Position numbers and translations under genes: made by a program. A stretch of DNA of 64,000 nt, taken from the NCBI GenBank assembly GCA_025526915.1, contig JAHLKH010000108.1:27998-91997 (forward strand), read 5' to 3'. Positions 11,301-25,617 of the stretch are shown here, piece by piece. Under the pieces are notes generated by a model, which made no database searches, had not been told where the DNA came from, and saw only the letters and a program-made list of their open reading frames with translations. The stretch comes from Entophlyctis helioformis (lineage: Eukaryota; Chytridiomycota; Chytridiomycetes; Chytridiales; Chytriomycetaceae). How positions within the stretch are numbered: the first letter of the stretch is position 1; every line of letters starts with the position of its first letter.

Positions 11301-13129
11301 CTGGAGTGCCTGCTCGGCAGGAGGCGGCGTGACTTGCAGGATCTTGGTGCCGCCATAGAGAACATTGTTCTTGTCGTTCTTCATGTCGAGCACGTCGGCG
11401 TCCTCGCGGAGAGCGACAGGCTCCTTGAGCTGGGGAGTGGATTCGCCCGAAAGCATGGCCTCGTTCGCAATGCACGAGCCGCCAATGAGGAGCAGATCGG
11501 CAGGCACGGGGCTCTCGTCCTTTTGGCGGGTGATGGAGCACAGATCGCCAGGGATCAGGTCGTCTGTCTGAGCCATCGCCCACTGGCCGTCGCGGTAGAC
11601 CTGGATGGGGTACGGCTTGATGGACATGGAACGGAACTCTTGCAGGTTGCGCATGCGCTGTCGATGGCAAAATGTAAGGATGGTCAGCAAGCGCGTCGCG
11701 GAGTGCACCATTCGAGGAGAGAGAGAGAGAGGCGCACCTGGAAGACCACGGTAGACTCAAAGACAAAGAGCATGGCGAGAGTAAAGAGCGAGTAGTACCA
11801 CATGTCGTCCATAAACCACAGCGCGACACAGAACAGCTGGAACACGAAAAAGGGAGCGACGACGTGCTCCTTGAACAGCTCTTGGAACGTCGGGACAGGC
11901 ACCTCGAATCTGGCAGCAACAGGCGTCAGGCGAGTGTAGATCGCAAGTCCATCTGGCACTGCACGATACGGCACGACAAACACACCTGTTGTGGCCGTAT
12001 TTCTCAATCTTTGCCTCAACCTCATCGTCAGAGCCCAGGCCGCGGTACTGTTTGAAAAAGGCCATGTTGTGGCCATGCGACGTCAGGTAGTCCAGCTTCT
12101 CAAAGCGGCCCGTCTCAGGGTTCCAGATGTACTTTTTCTGCTGGAAGTAGAAGAAGATCTGGGTCTGTATGTGGGGGGATTGTGAGCAGCGAGTGAGTAC
12201 ATGAACGGCATGCGAGCGACAGACGGAGCGACGCGACGCATACCTTCTGCTCGCCGTTGGGACCACGGATGGGAGTGCGCTGCAGCCTGCACAGGTCGGC
12301 CTTTCCACTGTGGGCTGTAGGCATGATCATGATGGCAGTCGCTGCATAGGGATCGGATTCCTGTCGGCGACGAGCAAAGGAGCAGTTAGCGGATGGATCG
12401 AGGGAGGATCGAGGGAGGATCGCGGGAGGATCCTCGTGAGCGAGCGAGGGTAGAATGCGAGTGGAATGCGAGTGGAATGCGAGGTGGAATGCGAGGTGGA
12501 ATGCGCACCTTGCGGCAGGTCAGGGCGACACGCAGCTTGACGCTCCACAGGCCGACGAGGAACGAGAGGGCATGGAGCGAGACGACGAGCAGGAAGGAGA
12601 AGAAGGCGAATTCGGGCGAGCTGCCGAGGATCTCTTCGTAGAGGGCGAAGCGCACGTACAGCCAGGCGATGTAGACGATGGCAAAGGGGAACGAGTAGAT
12701 GCGGGTGGCGACGGGCGACGGCGACACGAGCTGCGCGGCTTGCACGACCTTTGCGGCGACAAGATCCCTGCGGTGGTTGCCGTGTGGTGGTGGTTGCCAG
12801 GTGCGCATGAGTGTGCCGTGTGAGTCGGGCGGGCTGCACATGCACGCATGCACGCAGGCGGACAGGTGGTGGTGGCAGGCGGCGGGCTTGGCAGAGGAAA
12901 GCGGCGCCGGCTGCTGCTTGTCGTGAGAGTCGTGCAGCCGCAGCCACACTCGACGGCCAGCGAGCCAGCGAGCCGTAACAGCCAGACGCAACTACCAAGA
13001 CAGAATAACAAACAGAGTAACAGACAAAGTAACAAACACGCACTGCAGGTACGTCTTGGGTGCCTTGGACGGCCGCACGACGGCGGCAGACTCGGCAGGC
13101 TCGGCTGCCTTGGCTGCCTTGGCTGTCAT
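8335..13129 (-). CDS. SPF1: P5A-type ATPase, ER transmembrane-helix dislocase (Spf1/ATP13A1)
   Basis: Ten exons can be joined in frame (13053-13129, 12509-12767, 12244-12360, 11986-12164, 11738-11909, 9485-11657, 9219-9415, 8994-9136, 8799-8907, 8335-8682) to about 1257 residues. The phosphorylation site is [17 protein letters not shown] (exon 6), with the P5A-type [14 protein letters not shown] actuator motif, [10 protein letters not shown] and [18 protein letters not shown] hinge motif. The N-terminal [15 protein letters not shown] and [16 protein letters not shown] are typical of P5A rather than P5B pumps. Family members sit in the endoplasmic reticulum and remove mistargeted tail-anchored or misoriented membrane proteins. 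The large exon 6 carries the cytosolic head; the small C-terminal exons each carry membrane helices. Intron 2 (12361-12508) contains tandem GTGGAATGCGAG-type units. Confidence 0.95.
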
Positions 13130-13369
13130 GGCTGCTTGGCGTGTCGGTTGCGTTGGCTTGCGCTGGTTGCGATTCGAGAGGCAACGCCGCGGCCCTGAGA
13201 GTGGCCCTCTGATTGGCCTGTCGTGTATCACGTGCGTACACGTGACCAGAATGGCATCCGCTTTTTTCCAAAATCGCTTGATCGAGACGCTCGCCTGTGT
13301 GTTGACGACTTGGTTGGTTGCGAGTGTGTGCTGTCCACGAGCCGTCCATGCATGCTGCTGACGCTTGCA

Positions 13370-13431
13370 CACGCACACGCACACGCACACGCACACGCAC
13401 ACGCACACGCCACCACGCACACGCACACGGC
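13370..13431. repeat. (CACACG)n microsatellite
   Basis: A run of CACACG and ACGCAC units lies between the divergent starts of SPF1 (minus) and the LYR protein gene (plus), ending about 10 nt upstream of the LYR gene start. Confidence 0.8.
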
Positions 13432-13441
13432 AGGCTGCCGC

Positions 13442-13724
13442 ATGATCTCCAAGCCTCAGGTGCTCGCCCTGTACCGGCAGCTGCTGCGCGACACCCGCTC
13501 GCTGTCGCTCTCCAACGTCGTCTATGTGCGCGCACAGCTGCGGGCCGAGTTTGAGCGCTCCCGAGGCGTGCGCGACCCGACGGCGCAGCTGGCCCTGTTC
13601 CGGGTGCGCTTCCCTTGTCCCCTGTGCATTGGCTTGCACACCCCTTTAGGCTGACACTTTTCTTCATTCCTGCCTGCAGAAGGGCATGTATCTGGCAGAC
13701 ACTCGGCTCGGCGGCCTCATATAG
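13442..13724 (+). CDS. LYR-motif (LYRM) small mitochondrial protein
   Basis: Two exons (13442-13603 and 13680-13724) give 68 residues. The product starts MISKPQVLALYRQLLRDTRSL, with the L-Y-R tripeptide in the usual position and the following long basic helix (VRAQLRAEFERSRG), and ends KGMYLADTRLGGLI. LYR proteins bind acyl-carrier protein and act in iron-sulfur cluster transfer or respiratory complex assembly in mitochondria. The protein is shorter than most members (about 80-100 residues) and I cannot assign a paralogue. It shares a roughly 300-bp divergent promoter region with SPF1. Confidence 0.7.
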
Positions 13725-13747
13725 CACCAGCCAGCCAGCCAGCCAGC

Positions 13748-16882
<3,135 letters not shown>

Positions 16883-17222
16883 CCCGTGTGTTGCATGGGA
16901 TCGCTCGCCTGTCTCTACCAAACACAGGAATGGGATGGATGCGCTTGTGTATGTGCTCGTGTGTGTTTGGCCTGCATGGGTGGGACGCTCGGTGGTCTAC
17001 CTTGGACTGGACGGATCAGTATCATAGGAGGGGTTTGTGGAATAGAATGAAAGCAAACGTGGCGCACTCCTCTCTTCTTGACTGCCTCCCGACTCTTGAC
17101 TTGCACGGCGCGTCGCCACCAACAGAACCCCCGCGGGCACGACCAGCACGAGTGCGATGGTTGACAAGGTGTATTGGTGGACAGGACACACGCACAGACA
17201 CAAGAGGCAGCCGACGCACAGA
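16883..17222. other. intergenic, convergent 3' ends
   Basis: About 340 nt between the MHYT protein stop and the CBS/PB1 protein stop. Both genes end here and presumably place their 3' UTRs and poly(A) signals here. I see no gene or RNA. Confidence 0.6.
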
Positions 17223-18450
17223 CTATCTGAACGCCTTGCCAAGCAAGAACGCGCCAATGACGGCCAGGCCGGCAACAAGCACAATCGGCGCAACGACTTC
17301 AAGGTCCTGGAACGGCGAGCCGGCGGGCGGTGCAGGCGCAGGTGCAGCTTCTTGGGTGCCGGCGACTGGTGCCAGCTCTCCCGCGCATGCGCATCTTCCG
17401 AGTCCGGGAGCGCGCCATCGAGCGGCGTGGCCGGCTGAACCGTCGGCGTTGCCAAGCCGGCAGGCTGTGGCGTGAGCGGCCGGGGGCTTCCCGACGCATC
17501 GTCGCCCGCGACGCCCGTGGACACTCTGGACCGCAAGCCGCTGGGACTGCCGGCGGCCGCCCGCTGCTGCTGCTGCAGGAGGACCTGCTGCTGCTTGAGC
17601 TGCTGCTGGGCAAGGAGCTGCGCCTGCTGCTGCGCCATCTGCCGCTCGCTGGCCGCCATGCGCGCGTGGTCCAGCACAATCACCAGACGCTTCCATCCGA
17701 GCGACCGCGCCATGATGACGGCATCCTCCAGGTCGCGGCTGTTGGCGAGATGGATCGTGTCGCCCTCGTCGTCCACGTACGCCACGTGCACGAGGTCGCG
17801 GGTGTATGCCTTGCCCGACGACGACGAGATCTTGGACGCCACCAGTGCGCGCAGGCCGTCCGTGTCGCGGATGCTGAAGCTGAAGCGGTGCACCTTTTTG
17901 GAAATGTCGTCCTTGAGCTTGAACACAAACTCGGGATCCTGCTGGCGACGCTCGACCGCAGATGCGCTCGTGGGGATGATGGCCGAAGCCGAGTCGTCGG
18001 GAAGCACCGTCTCTCGGTCATCCTCCCATCCGCCCTGCCTGCCGCCCGCACGCGGCGACAGCGGAGGCTGGTTTGCAGAGGGGTACAGATGAGACGACGT
18101 TTCCGAGCCGCCGCCGTTGTAGGGCGACTGGAAACGCTGCGCGCCGTGGCTGTCGATGGCGCGAGCGCCAGGGCGGCCGCGTGCGTCTGTTTCCCAGAAC
18201 TTGCTCCACATTGGACCGCCGCCCTCTGCCACCTCGTCCTCTTGCATGATCGCAATCTGGCATGGTGCCATGCGATGTGTCAAAACACCGCGCAGGAATG
18301 AATCGCCGGCATGTCAAGTTGCTTACCTCGCCGAGAATGGTATACGTGAGCTTGAGGACATCGGCCATGCCGCAAACATTGCCGTGCGAGTCCATGATGG
18401 GCAAGTGTAAATAGCGGTTTGCTGATGGCGATCCCTTTCGCGTCAGTCAC

Positions 18451-18489
<39 letters not shown>

Positions 18490-19682
18490 TACAGTCATGG
18501 CAATGGCAATGGCATGTGGTTACCGTGCATTTTCTTGAGCGCGTCAATGATGCTCGTGTCGGGGTGCACGCAGTCGGGGTGCGGTGTCATGACACGCGAG
18601 ACCGGCGTCTTTGCGGGGTCCAAGCCAGCAGCAAGCACGCGAAGCACCAGGTCCTTGGTGGTGAAGATGCCGGCCAGATCGCCACTAGGACGCGAGGGAT
18701 CCGCCAGCAGCGGCTCAAAGACGAGCACGGCCGTCTCCTTGGCCTGCTTCATGAGCTTGACGGCATCGAGCACGGTGGCCGTGACCGAGATCATGGGGGC
18801 GTTGAGCGAGTCTTTGGCAATGAGCATGGCGAGGCTCGGGCACGCGAGCTGGTCGCGCAGGCCCTGGATAAAGTGCAGGGCGGCAGCGGCGGCCGAGATG
18901 GTGCTGGACGAGCGCATGTGCTGCGGCAGGCTGAGCTGGTCGTGCTGCATGTCGTGCTGGATCTGCTGCTGCGCCAGCTGGAACTGCAGGTCGTTAAAGT
19001 CCTGCTGGGCTCTGAGCGTGGCGTCGGGATCGTAGATGCGCTCGATGCGCTCGAGCGCCTCGTACAGGGCCTTTGTGATGTCGAGCACGGCAAAGACGGT
19101 GGCGGGGGTGGGCGAGGCCGACGCCGACGCCTTGAGGGCGCGCAGCGACTCGAGCGTGGTGGCGGCGTCCTCGAGGCCGCCGGCAAAGTCGAGGTCGAGG
19201 TCGTTGTCGTCGTCGTCCATGTCCTCGACGACGGGCAGGTGGCGGAAGCGGCCGGCGACCATCTTGTTGAGGGCGTCGGCGGCGTTGGACTCTGTTGTGA
19301 CGGACACGGGGTTCATGGTCATGACGGCGGCAATGGGCGTGGCCTTGGGCGACAGCGCCTCGGCGACGACCCTGTAGGCGATGTCCTTGTCGGTCAGGAT
19401 GCCCGTGAGCTCGCCCGAGTTGTCGACGACGAGGATGGCGTCTTGGCGCTTCGCGGCCATGTACGCCGCCGCCTGCACCACCGACACGTTCTCGTTGAGC
19501 GGCACCGTCGGGTGCGGGTGCAGCGACTGCACCGTCGTGGCCGTCGCCGTCGCCGTCGCCGTGGCCGTCGTGGGCGTGGGCGTGGCGGCCTCGTCGTGGC
19601 GGGCCTGCTGGGCCGAGGCGTGCCGCGAGTGCGTGTTGGCCGGCGTCGGCGTGACAGACCGCAGGCTCACGGGCCGGTTCAT
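17223..19682 (-). CDS. CBS-domain and PB1-domain protein with C-terminal membrane anchor (Mug70-like)
   Basis: Exons 18524-19682, 18327-18421 and 17223-18256. The N-terminal exon holds four CBS half-motifs: VVQAAAYMAAKRQDAILVVD with GILTDKDIAYRVV, MTMNPVSVTTESNAADAL, VLDAVKLMKQAKETAVLVFE with GIFTTKDLVLRV, and MTPHPDCVHPDTSIIDALKKM. Exon 3 holds a PB1-like domain (FVFKLKDDISKKVHRFSFS, LVHVAYVDDEGDTIHLANSRDLEDAV), a Gln-rich coiled segment and a last hydrophobic helix (VVAPIVLVAGLAVIGAFLLG) followed by KAFR and stop. That order matches fungal CBS/PB1 proteins such as Mug70. To reach the membrane helix the frame must shift by one base around 17370-17400, with no convincing intron; otherwise the other frame continues to about 17000 without homology. 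CBS domains suggest nucleotide sensing. Confidence 0.8.
18448..18491. repeat. (GCA)n trinucleotide repeat in intron
   Basis: About fourteen GCA units lie inside the 102-nt first intron of the CBS/PB1 gene, close to the donor on the minus strand. Confidence 0.9.
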
Positions 19683-19876
19683 GGCGGAGATCGCGGTTTG
19701 CTGGGCAGACGCCAAACAACCAGCTGTAACGAGGGGCAGGCAATTCTGTGTTTCCCCATAGAAAACCCTGCGCCGGCACCTGATTGGCCGGCTGGTTTGC
19801 CTCGAATTTTGTTCAATTTGGCATCCAATTTCCAATCTTTTTGAATCCAATTTCATATTCTTGTCCGAATTCCCAG

Positions 19877-20293
19877 TCACTCTGAGCAGCCTGCAGTCGA
19901 TGCCTTCTCAAGCCGTGGACGCTTTGACGCTGGCTTGTGGTCTGCTGAGCCTGTCCAAGGGGCAGCAGTTGTCTGCGTGTTGGTAGTGTCACGAAGAACT
20001 GTCCTGCCATTGCCTGTTGTAGTTGTTGGCCTTCTGCATCCAGGTGGCGCACTTGTGTGTGCTGCTGGGGCTGCCTGCTGCAATGTCCGAACGGGCAACG
20101 TCACAGCCGACACAGACGGACTGGCATCAGCTGCTGCTGCTCTCTTCTGCTTGCTTGACGCTCTTTGGCGGCTGGCTGTTGGCGTGGCAGCTGCAACAAC
20201 GGTTGGCTGTCCAGGCTCGTCCGTAAGGTACTTGTCGTCGTCAAGATAGTCAAGGCACACAGTGTCAACAGAGTCGCAACTGTTGACAGCCAT
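19877..20293 (-). CDS. hypothetical protein with a basic KRPR motif
   Basis: An ORF of 138 codons from ATG 20293. The N-terminus is acidic (DYLDDDKYLTDE), the middle is Ala/Thr-rich, and the C-terminus carries KPASKRPRLEK, which resembles a nuclear localisation signal. I find no family. Its start faces the accessory region and its 3' end approaches the CBS/PB1 gene on the same strand. Low-complexity composition makes it doubtful. Confidence 0.25.
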   Translation of the reverse strand: MAVNSCDSVDTVCLDYLDDDKYLTDEPGQPTVVAAATPTASRQRASSKQKRAAAADASPSVSAVTLPVRTLQQAAPAAHTSAPPGCRRPTTTTGNGRTVLRDTTNTQTTAAPWTGSADHKPASKRPRLEKASTAGCSE

Positions 20294-20644
20294 TGCACAA
20301 GAGGCAGACGAGCTCACCAACAAGGACATGGATGGATCACTTGGCGGATCGTCGAGCTGCCGCGTATCATCGAGCTGCTGTAAGGCATCACGCTTGGCTT
20401 GGTCTGACTTTGAGAACTGTCAAGGCGATACACACAGAATGCCTGCGCAATTCTGCCCACTCATGTCAACCTCTGTCCTGGCTGCCTTTGTGTACACAGC
20501 AAGGTCACAGCGACAAGTGTCTTTGCAACAGCCAGCAGCGCAGATGATCAACATGTCTTGCATTCAAGGCACGATGCCGTCGCACCCCGTCATCCACAGC
20601 CAACAGCCACGCCCACCTGGCTTGTCAGCATGCCCGCGAATGCA

Positions 20645-21103
20645 ATGACGAGCAGCATGCACAGTCTCGGTCAACAACAAAGGGCTGATCGACTGCAGGC
20701 TGCAAAGAACAAGTCGTCCCAGACCTGCTGGCGACTGAAGTCAACAGTATCCAAAGTCGGCAATGAAGACACTGAGCCCAAGGAGAAACTCGCCTTGCAC
20801 CATCATCACAAGAAAGTGCGACACATTTGTGAGATCTGGGATGACTACTCGGTCAAAGATTGGAGGGCTGTCATGGTGTTGGTTGGCAATATCTGTTCCA
20901 AGGAGCCAGATAGCAATATGGCGCATCTCAGTACTGCTCAGAGCACAAAGGAGGGCTGGGCATCAGGCTGGAGGTATTCACACGGACGAGATCTAGCAAT
21001 TCCATGCGAACTTGGTGATTCCAACTGCGGCATGGACCCTATGAACAAGGCTGGATGGGCAACCAGTGCTGTGGCTACCATGCCAACACCCAAACCCTGT
21101 TGA
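20645..21103 (+). CDS. hypothetical protein, doubtful
   Basis: A 152-codon ORF with segments that look protein-like (LKSTVSKVGNEDTEPKEKL, HICEIWDDYSVKDWRAVMVLV) and a poorly ordered end. The opposite strand is also partly open in the same interval (a 61-codon frame at 20741-20926), so the coding strand is not certain. No family recognised. It lies in the island that precedes the XPG-like gene. Confidence 0.2.
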   Translation: MTSSMHSLGQQQRADRLQAAKNKSSQTCWRLKSTVSKVGNEDTEPKEKLALHHHHKKVRHICEIWDDYSVKDWRAVMVLVGNICSKEPDSNMAHLSTAQSTKEGWASGWRYSHGRDLAIPCELGDSNCGMDPMNKAGWATSAVATMPTPKPC

Positions 21104-21600
21104 GCATCAAGCAAGTCTTTGGTTGCCCATTCAACCAAGGTGTCCAGGTCTGCTGTGGCGCGGTTGTCTCTGCAGCACGCAAAAGAGTGCCGGCTGGATG
21201 CAAAGAGGCGCCAGTTGAGACTGCCACAGGCAGGAGAGCCCTTGGTGTGCCGCCGAGTGGCCATCAAGCCACCACCTCCAAGACAGGCTGCGTGCCAGCC
21301 TCAAAGTGGAGACGATCTGCATCAACAGCATCGCTGCTCAGAGTGGCATGGCAATCCAGCCAAGAAGAATGAAGTTGAAATGAAACCAGGCGTCAACCTG
21401 AGCAAAAGTCAATGCGAGCCAGCCAGCCAGTCAGCGGCACGTGCACGGTCGTGGACGAGAACACACGCCTCGTGACAGATCCATGCCACCAGACAACAAA
21501 CATGGCTGTACTGGTGGAAGAGGCGGCATTGTTGACCTTTTCATAGACTTCTGATTGGTTGGCTGTTTGGTGGAAAATCAAAGCAAACTTGTGTTGACTG
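21104..21600. other. no convincing gene
   Basis: Open frames exist on both strands (for example minus 20938-21267) but none continues into a recognisable protein and several are interrupted. It may be the decayed remains of a gene. Nothing else is visible apart from scattered low-complexity bases. Confidence 0.4.
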
Positions 21601-21649
21601 TTCTGCTCAGGTTACTAAAGGTAGGGAACAAGCACCACCCGATCACTCG

Positions 21650-21960
21650 ACGCACGGACACGCACGGACACGCACGGACACGCACGGACCACGCAGGCAG
21701 GATTGCAGGCACGCAGGATCGCAGGCACGATTGCAGGCAAGACTGCACGGACACGCAGGATCGCTCGCAGGATCGCAGGCACACAGGCATGAGCGCAAGA
21801 TTGTAGGCAAACAGGCACGGCCACGACCGCACACACAGTCGCTCGCAGGCACGATCGCACGAGCACGCACAATCGCACAATCGCACAAACAAACAAACAA
21901 ACGGTCACACACGGACGCGAAGGCATGGGCACACAGGTGAGACCACACGATCGCAGACAC
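21650..21960. repeat. degenerate minisatellite of CGCACGGACA and CGCAGGATCGCAGGCA units
   Basis: About 300 nt made of short G/C-rich units: ACGCACGGAC repeated four times at the start, then variants of GCAGGATCGCAGGCACGATT and CACGATCGCA. It ends about 10 nt before the ATG of the XPG-like gene, so it occupies that gene's promoter position. All six frames are open only because of the repeat. Confidence 0.8.
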
Positions 21961-21971
21961 AATTGCACGAC

Positions 21972-24900
21972 ATGGGGCTCCCTATGCTTGTTTCGTGGTT
22001 GGGGAAGCATGGCGGCAGCTGTGTACTCTTGATCGGTATGCTTGTGTCCACGTTCGTGAGGCTTGTGCTAGACAGCGCATGGCCGTCACGAGATCCAAGC
22101 GACGCCAACACGGCCACACCAAGCAACCCTGGTATTCTTCATGTCGATGTGATGAGCGTGTTCTATCCGCACTTCTCGGGGGCAGCAGGGCCCGATTACC
22201 CAGTATCCACAGCCGGGTGGATACCGATCCTCAAGCCCGTCATCACATCGTTCATTGCCGAGTACGGTGCTGAGCACGCCTATATCTTTCACGTTGACGG
22301 CAAGTACGGCGATACCGGTATCAAGTCCGCTCACAAGGGCCGTGCCCTGCAAGTCCTGCGTTCAGTGGGCACTATTCTGCGCTGCCTTTACAGACGGTGC
22401 ATAGGCAAGGGATCTTGGCACTTGAAGCGGTACGTACACTTCTTTGTGCCTCAATGTGGCGATTCTAACATTTGGTTGACGATCCAGGAAAGAGAAGCGT
22501 GCACTGCGACTTTCGTTCACCATCACACACGATGACAAGAGGCTCATCAAAGAGGCGATCGCGGAGATCCTTGGCTCTGGGTCTCGACACAAGGTCTGTT
22601 GGTGTAATCATGAGGCCGACGTCTGTATTGCCCGCCGCGCAGCCCTCCATGCAAGCGAGCCAAGGTATAGATTGCCATGACATCTGTCTGCTATGATTGA
22701 CGTCTAACAGTCTTTGTCTCCATCAGCGACACCCGATGGCCGTCATTTGTAACGACTCGGATCTCATTGCGCACTGCGCTGGACGCTGCCCGGTCATCAT
22801 GACGTCTAAGCGGAAGGGGGAGGCCAAAAGCCTGCTGTCTTTTAACCATCCAGGTATCGCGTCCGTTGCATCGGCCCTTGACGTCTATGTCTTCCCTGAT
22901 GTTTGCCAGTTTGTGGCTTCGTTTGGCAAGAGCGACTATCATGATTGTTACGGCCGTGGTGCGTGCGATTCCTGTCCTGATGCTCTGTATTGCCATCCAT
23001 GCTACAATGCCAACTAACTCATGTTGCCATTCACATTGCCTGGAAGGCCATCGCACGGCGTCAACACCACCAACAAGTACGTCGAGGAGGCAGCAAGCAA
23101 GCGGAATATCTCGCCGGAGGAGTTCTGCATTGTAGTACTGGGCCGCCAGACGGGCTTGCCGGCTGGTCTCGGGGCAGTGAGTATGCACGCAGGGGAACGG
23201 CGGGCAGACGACTGCAAGAACGGGGGAAACCAGAGCGGCCGGTGCGGCCCGACAATGTCTGTCCGGTCATGTGGGTCACGTGGATCACGTGGATCACGTG
23301 ACCGCGACCGAGCATCCGTTACATGCATCCTACTCCACAAACCAAGGATTGCAAAAAAGTTCAAGGCAGATGTTCGAAATGCTTACGCCGAGGAGATGTG
23401 GACGATCGGAGGCGAGGACCTTGCAAAGTCGTTCCTTAACGCCTTCTCCGTTTTCGTGTACCACGACGAGTCGGGGGCATTGGCCAATGCGTTCAAACCT
23501 CCAACTGGCTCCAGCAGCCCATCTGGCAACGCGCCAGTGCATAGGCAAGTTATTGCATGACTGGCTATGGGATGGTGGCATGGACGTGTTTGCATGCATA
23601 GCGCCGTACTGACCATCCATTTCCACATGGCAATGACAACAGCATGGCTGTTGACACGACTGCCACGCCTCAACCAAGGTATGCATGCACGCATGTGATC
23701 TCTTGGTGTGTCTCGCATGACTGATTCATCATTCCTGTCTTTGATGTCATTGTTGGATCACGATGCAGCTGCCAGCTACATGCCGGTTGCCTCCTGATCC
23801 ACCCCAAGTCGCAGCAAGGCAACCCCGATCCCAACATTGTGCACCTGACGCAGAAGGATATCGACTGGCACATCAAGAAGATTGTCAAGACAAGGCAAAT
23901 GGATGCTACCTTTCTCAATGTCAAGCGATGTCCGATTGCATTTGACTGCATTGTCAAGCACATGCCAGGTTACCTCGCTCGCAACCCCGATGGAGTCGCA
24001 GGCCGTGACATTCTGGCGACGATCAGCAGGACGGCAAGTTTGCAACTTTTAGAGATTGCCCGCGAGAAGTCTCAAGTAGCGGTAGTGCGCGCAGAGCTTG
24101 GTCGACTTGATCGGTTTGTTTGGGACACACATGTACATTATGGCATGACTTGGATGCATGTGCATTTCTCACCTTGAAGTGTCTAACTCAATCCACTGCC
24201 CGTTGGACAGGGCGCCGCTCGGAGGATGACGAATCAGTTGGGCAAGATTCTGGATCCTAAAGGTTCATCCTTCCAGAATCTGTCAACACCGCGTACGTTT
24301 GGCTTGCATTGGAATGACTCGACGCCATGTACTGACAGCAGCCATTTTGCCGAATGTGCTATTCCAGAACCAAAACCGCAGCCAGGCATGCAGCAAGTCA
24401 AGCAAAAGCCCAAGCAGCAAGGCAAGGTCATCAACCAAGATGATCTCCATGAATTCTCGGCCAAGAACCGCAAAAAGGCCAGAAAAAAGCTCAAGGCCCT
24501 GGGACGCATCATGGATGACCAATCAGTGACGCTTGTCAAGCAGCTGAAAGAGGCCACCGAGATGCTATTTTTGATCATCAATCAACCCTCGGTGCGTCTT
24601 CATCTTGACTGTCTGTGTGTGCATGCAATGACTTGGTGCGATCACTCATTTCTCCAATTGGCAGGCGGCTCCATCTAGAAAGCGGCACAAGCGGCGTAAG
24701 CGACCACAGCCATCTGTTGACGCTCAGGTGGAAGAAGCACAGCCCGTGGTCTTTTCTCTCAATCGACATTTAGACACCAAGACGACGGTTAGTTCTGATG
24801 TACCATTGGCACTTGCATATGCATTGTGTGCACTCAGAATGCATTGCTCATGCTGCATCCAACCTCCACAGCCACGACTTCAATTCACAAAGAAGCAGGA

Positions 24901-25617
24901 GGCCGCGCTCATGAAGAGAAGCACATTGCAAGCTGCAAAGGCCGCGACACTGAAGGCCATCAAGGCCAACAAGGGAAAGTCGAGCCGGTTTGCCCGTAGT
25001 AGTTTGCCTGCTGGCACGAGACATGGGTAAGTGATGTATGCTGTGCCATTTGCCTTGAGTATGCTTGCTGACATGCGTGTTTTGGCAGAATCGTGCTTCG
25101 CTCACGATGGGCACTACATCTGCTGATTCGAAAGCTGGGTCGCACTGTTACAGGGCCACTCATGTCGCTCTCTGCGGCCATCGGCAGCAATGATCAACAA
25201 ACGGCAGAGCAAGCAACCAATCAACCTGCTGTGGATGCGCCAGATCAGCCTGCCGTGGACGAGCCTGATCATCATGGCGCGAGAGTGGCGCTTAAGGTAC
25301 GATTTAGGATTGCCATTCTGCCTGCATGCATGGCTTTGCATGGACTGACTCAGAGGTTGGCCTGGTGCGCAGAAAATGTTGTCGGGCGATCCAGGAAGCG
25401 CCAAGGTCTATGGCATCGAAGCCAGGAAGACACCAAAGATATGGACGCGGTGTTTGATCATCGAGGACATGTTTGCAAAGGTGTACTCATTCATCGTCGG
25501 TCTTCGGCATGCTGGGTTCGTCGTGATTGGCGCCATCGTCGAAGAGCTACTCGATCTTGTCCCGGATGCACCACTCCCGCCCAAGTACCACGTCTACAAG
25601 TGGATCGATGGCAAGAC
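21972..25617 (+). CDS. XPG/FEN1-superfamily nuclease-like protein with long basic C-terminal extension
   Basis: A spliced frame can be followed through about eleven exons: 21972-22429, 22489-22664, 22711-22962, 23047-23176, 23360-23548, 23776-24113, 24225-24591, about 24666-24789, about 24873-25026, 25089-25294 and 25373-25617. The start MGLPMLVSWLGKHGG resembles the XPG N-terminus. Then follow HVDVMSVFYPHF, YIFHVDGKYGDTGIKSAHKGRA (the FDGK...K..R pattern of FEN1), HEADVCIARRAALHA (XPG-I, EA.....A) and VICNDSDLIAH (the .DSD.L. motif). A helix-hairpin-like FCIVVLGRQTGLPAGLG follows but lacks the acidic residues of CDY. The extension is Lys/Arg-rich (SRKRHKRRKRPQPS, KKARKKLKALGR). The frame runs on to a one-base shift near 25617, where the Fanzor-linked region starts. 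Structure-specific flap cutting is the family's role; activity here is unproven. Confidence 0.6.

Noticed and set aside
18516..19844. Plus-strand ORF of 442 codons rich in Arg/Gly/Val
   Set aside because: Antisense shadow of CBS/PB1 exon 1.
21640..21960. Possible CRISPR-like array (short repeats with spacers)
   Set aside because: Units are degenerate, vary in length and have no fixed repeat-spacer pattern; the genome is eukaryotic. It is a minisatellite.
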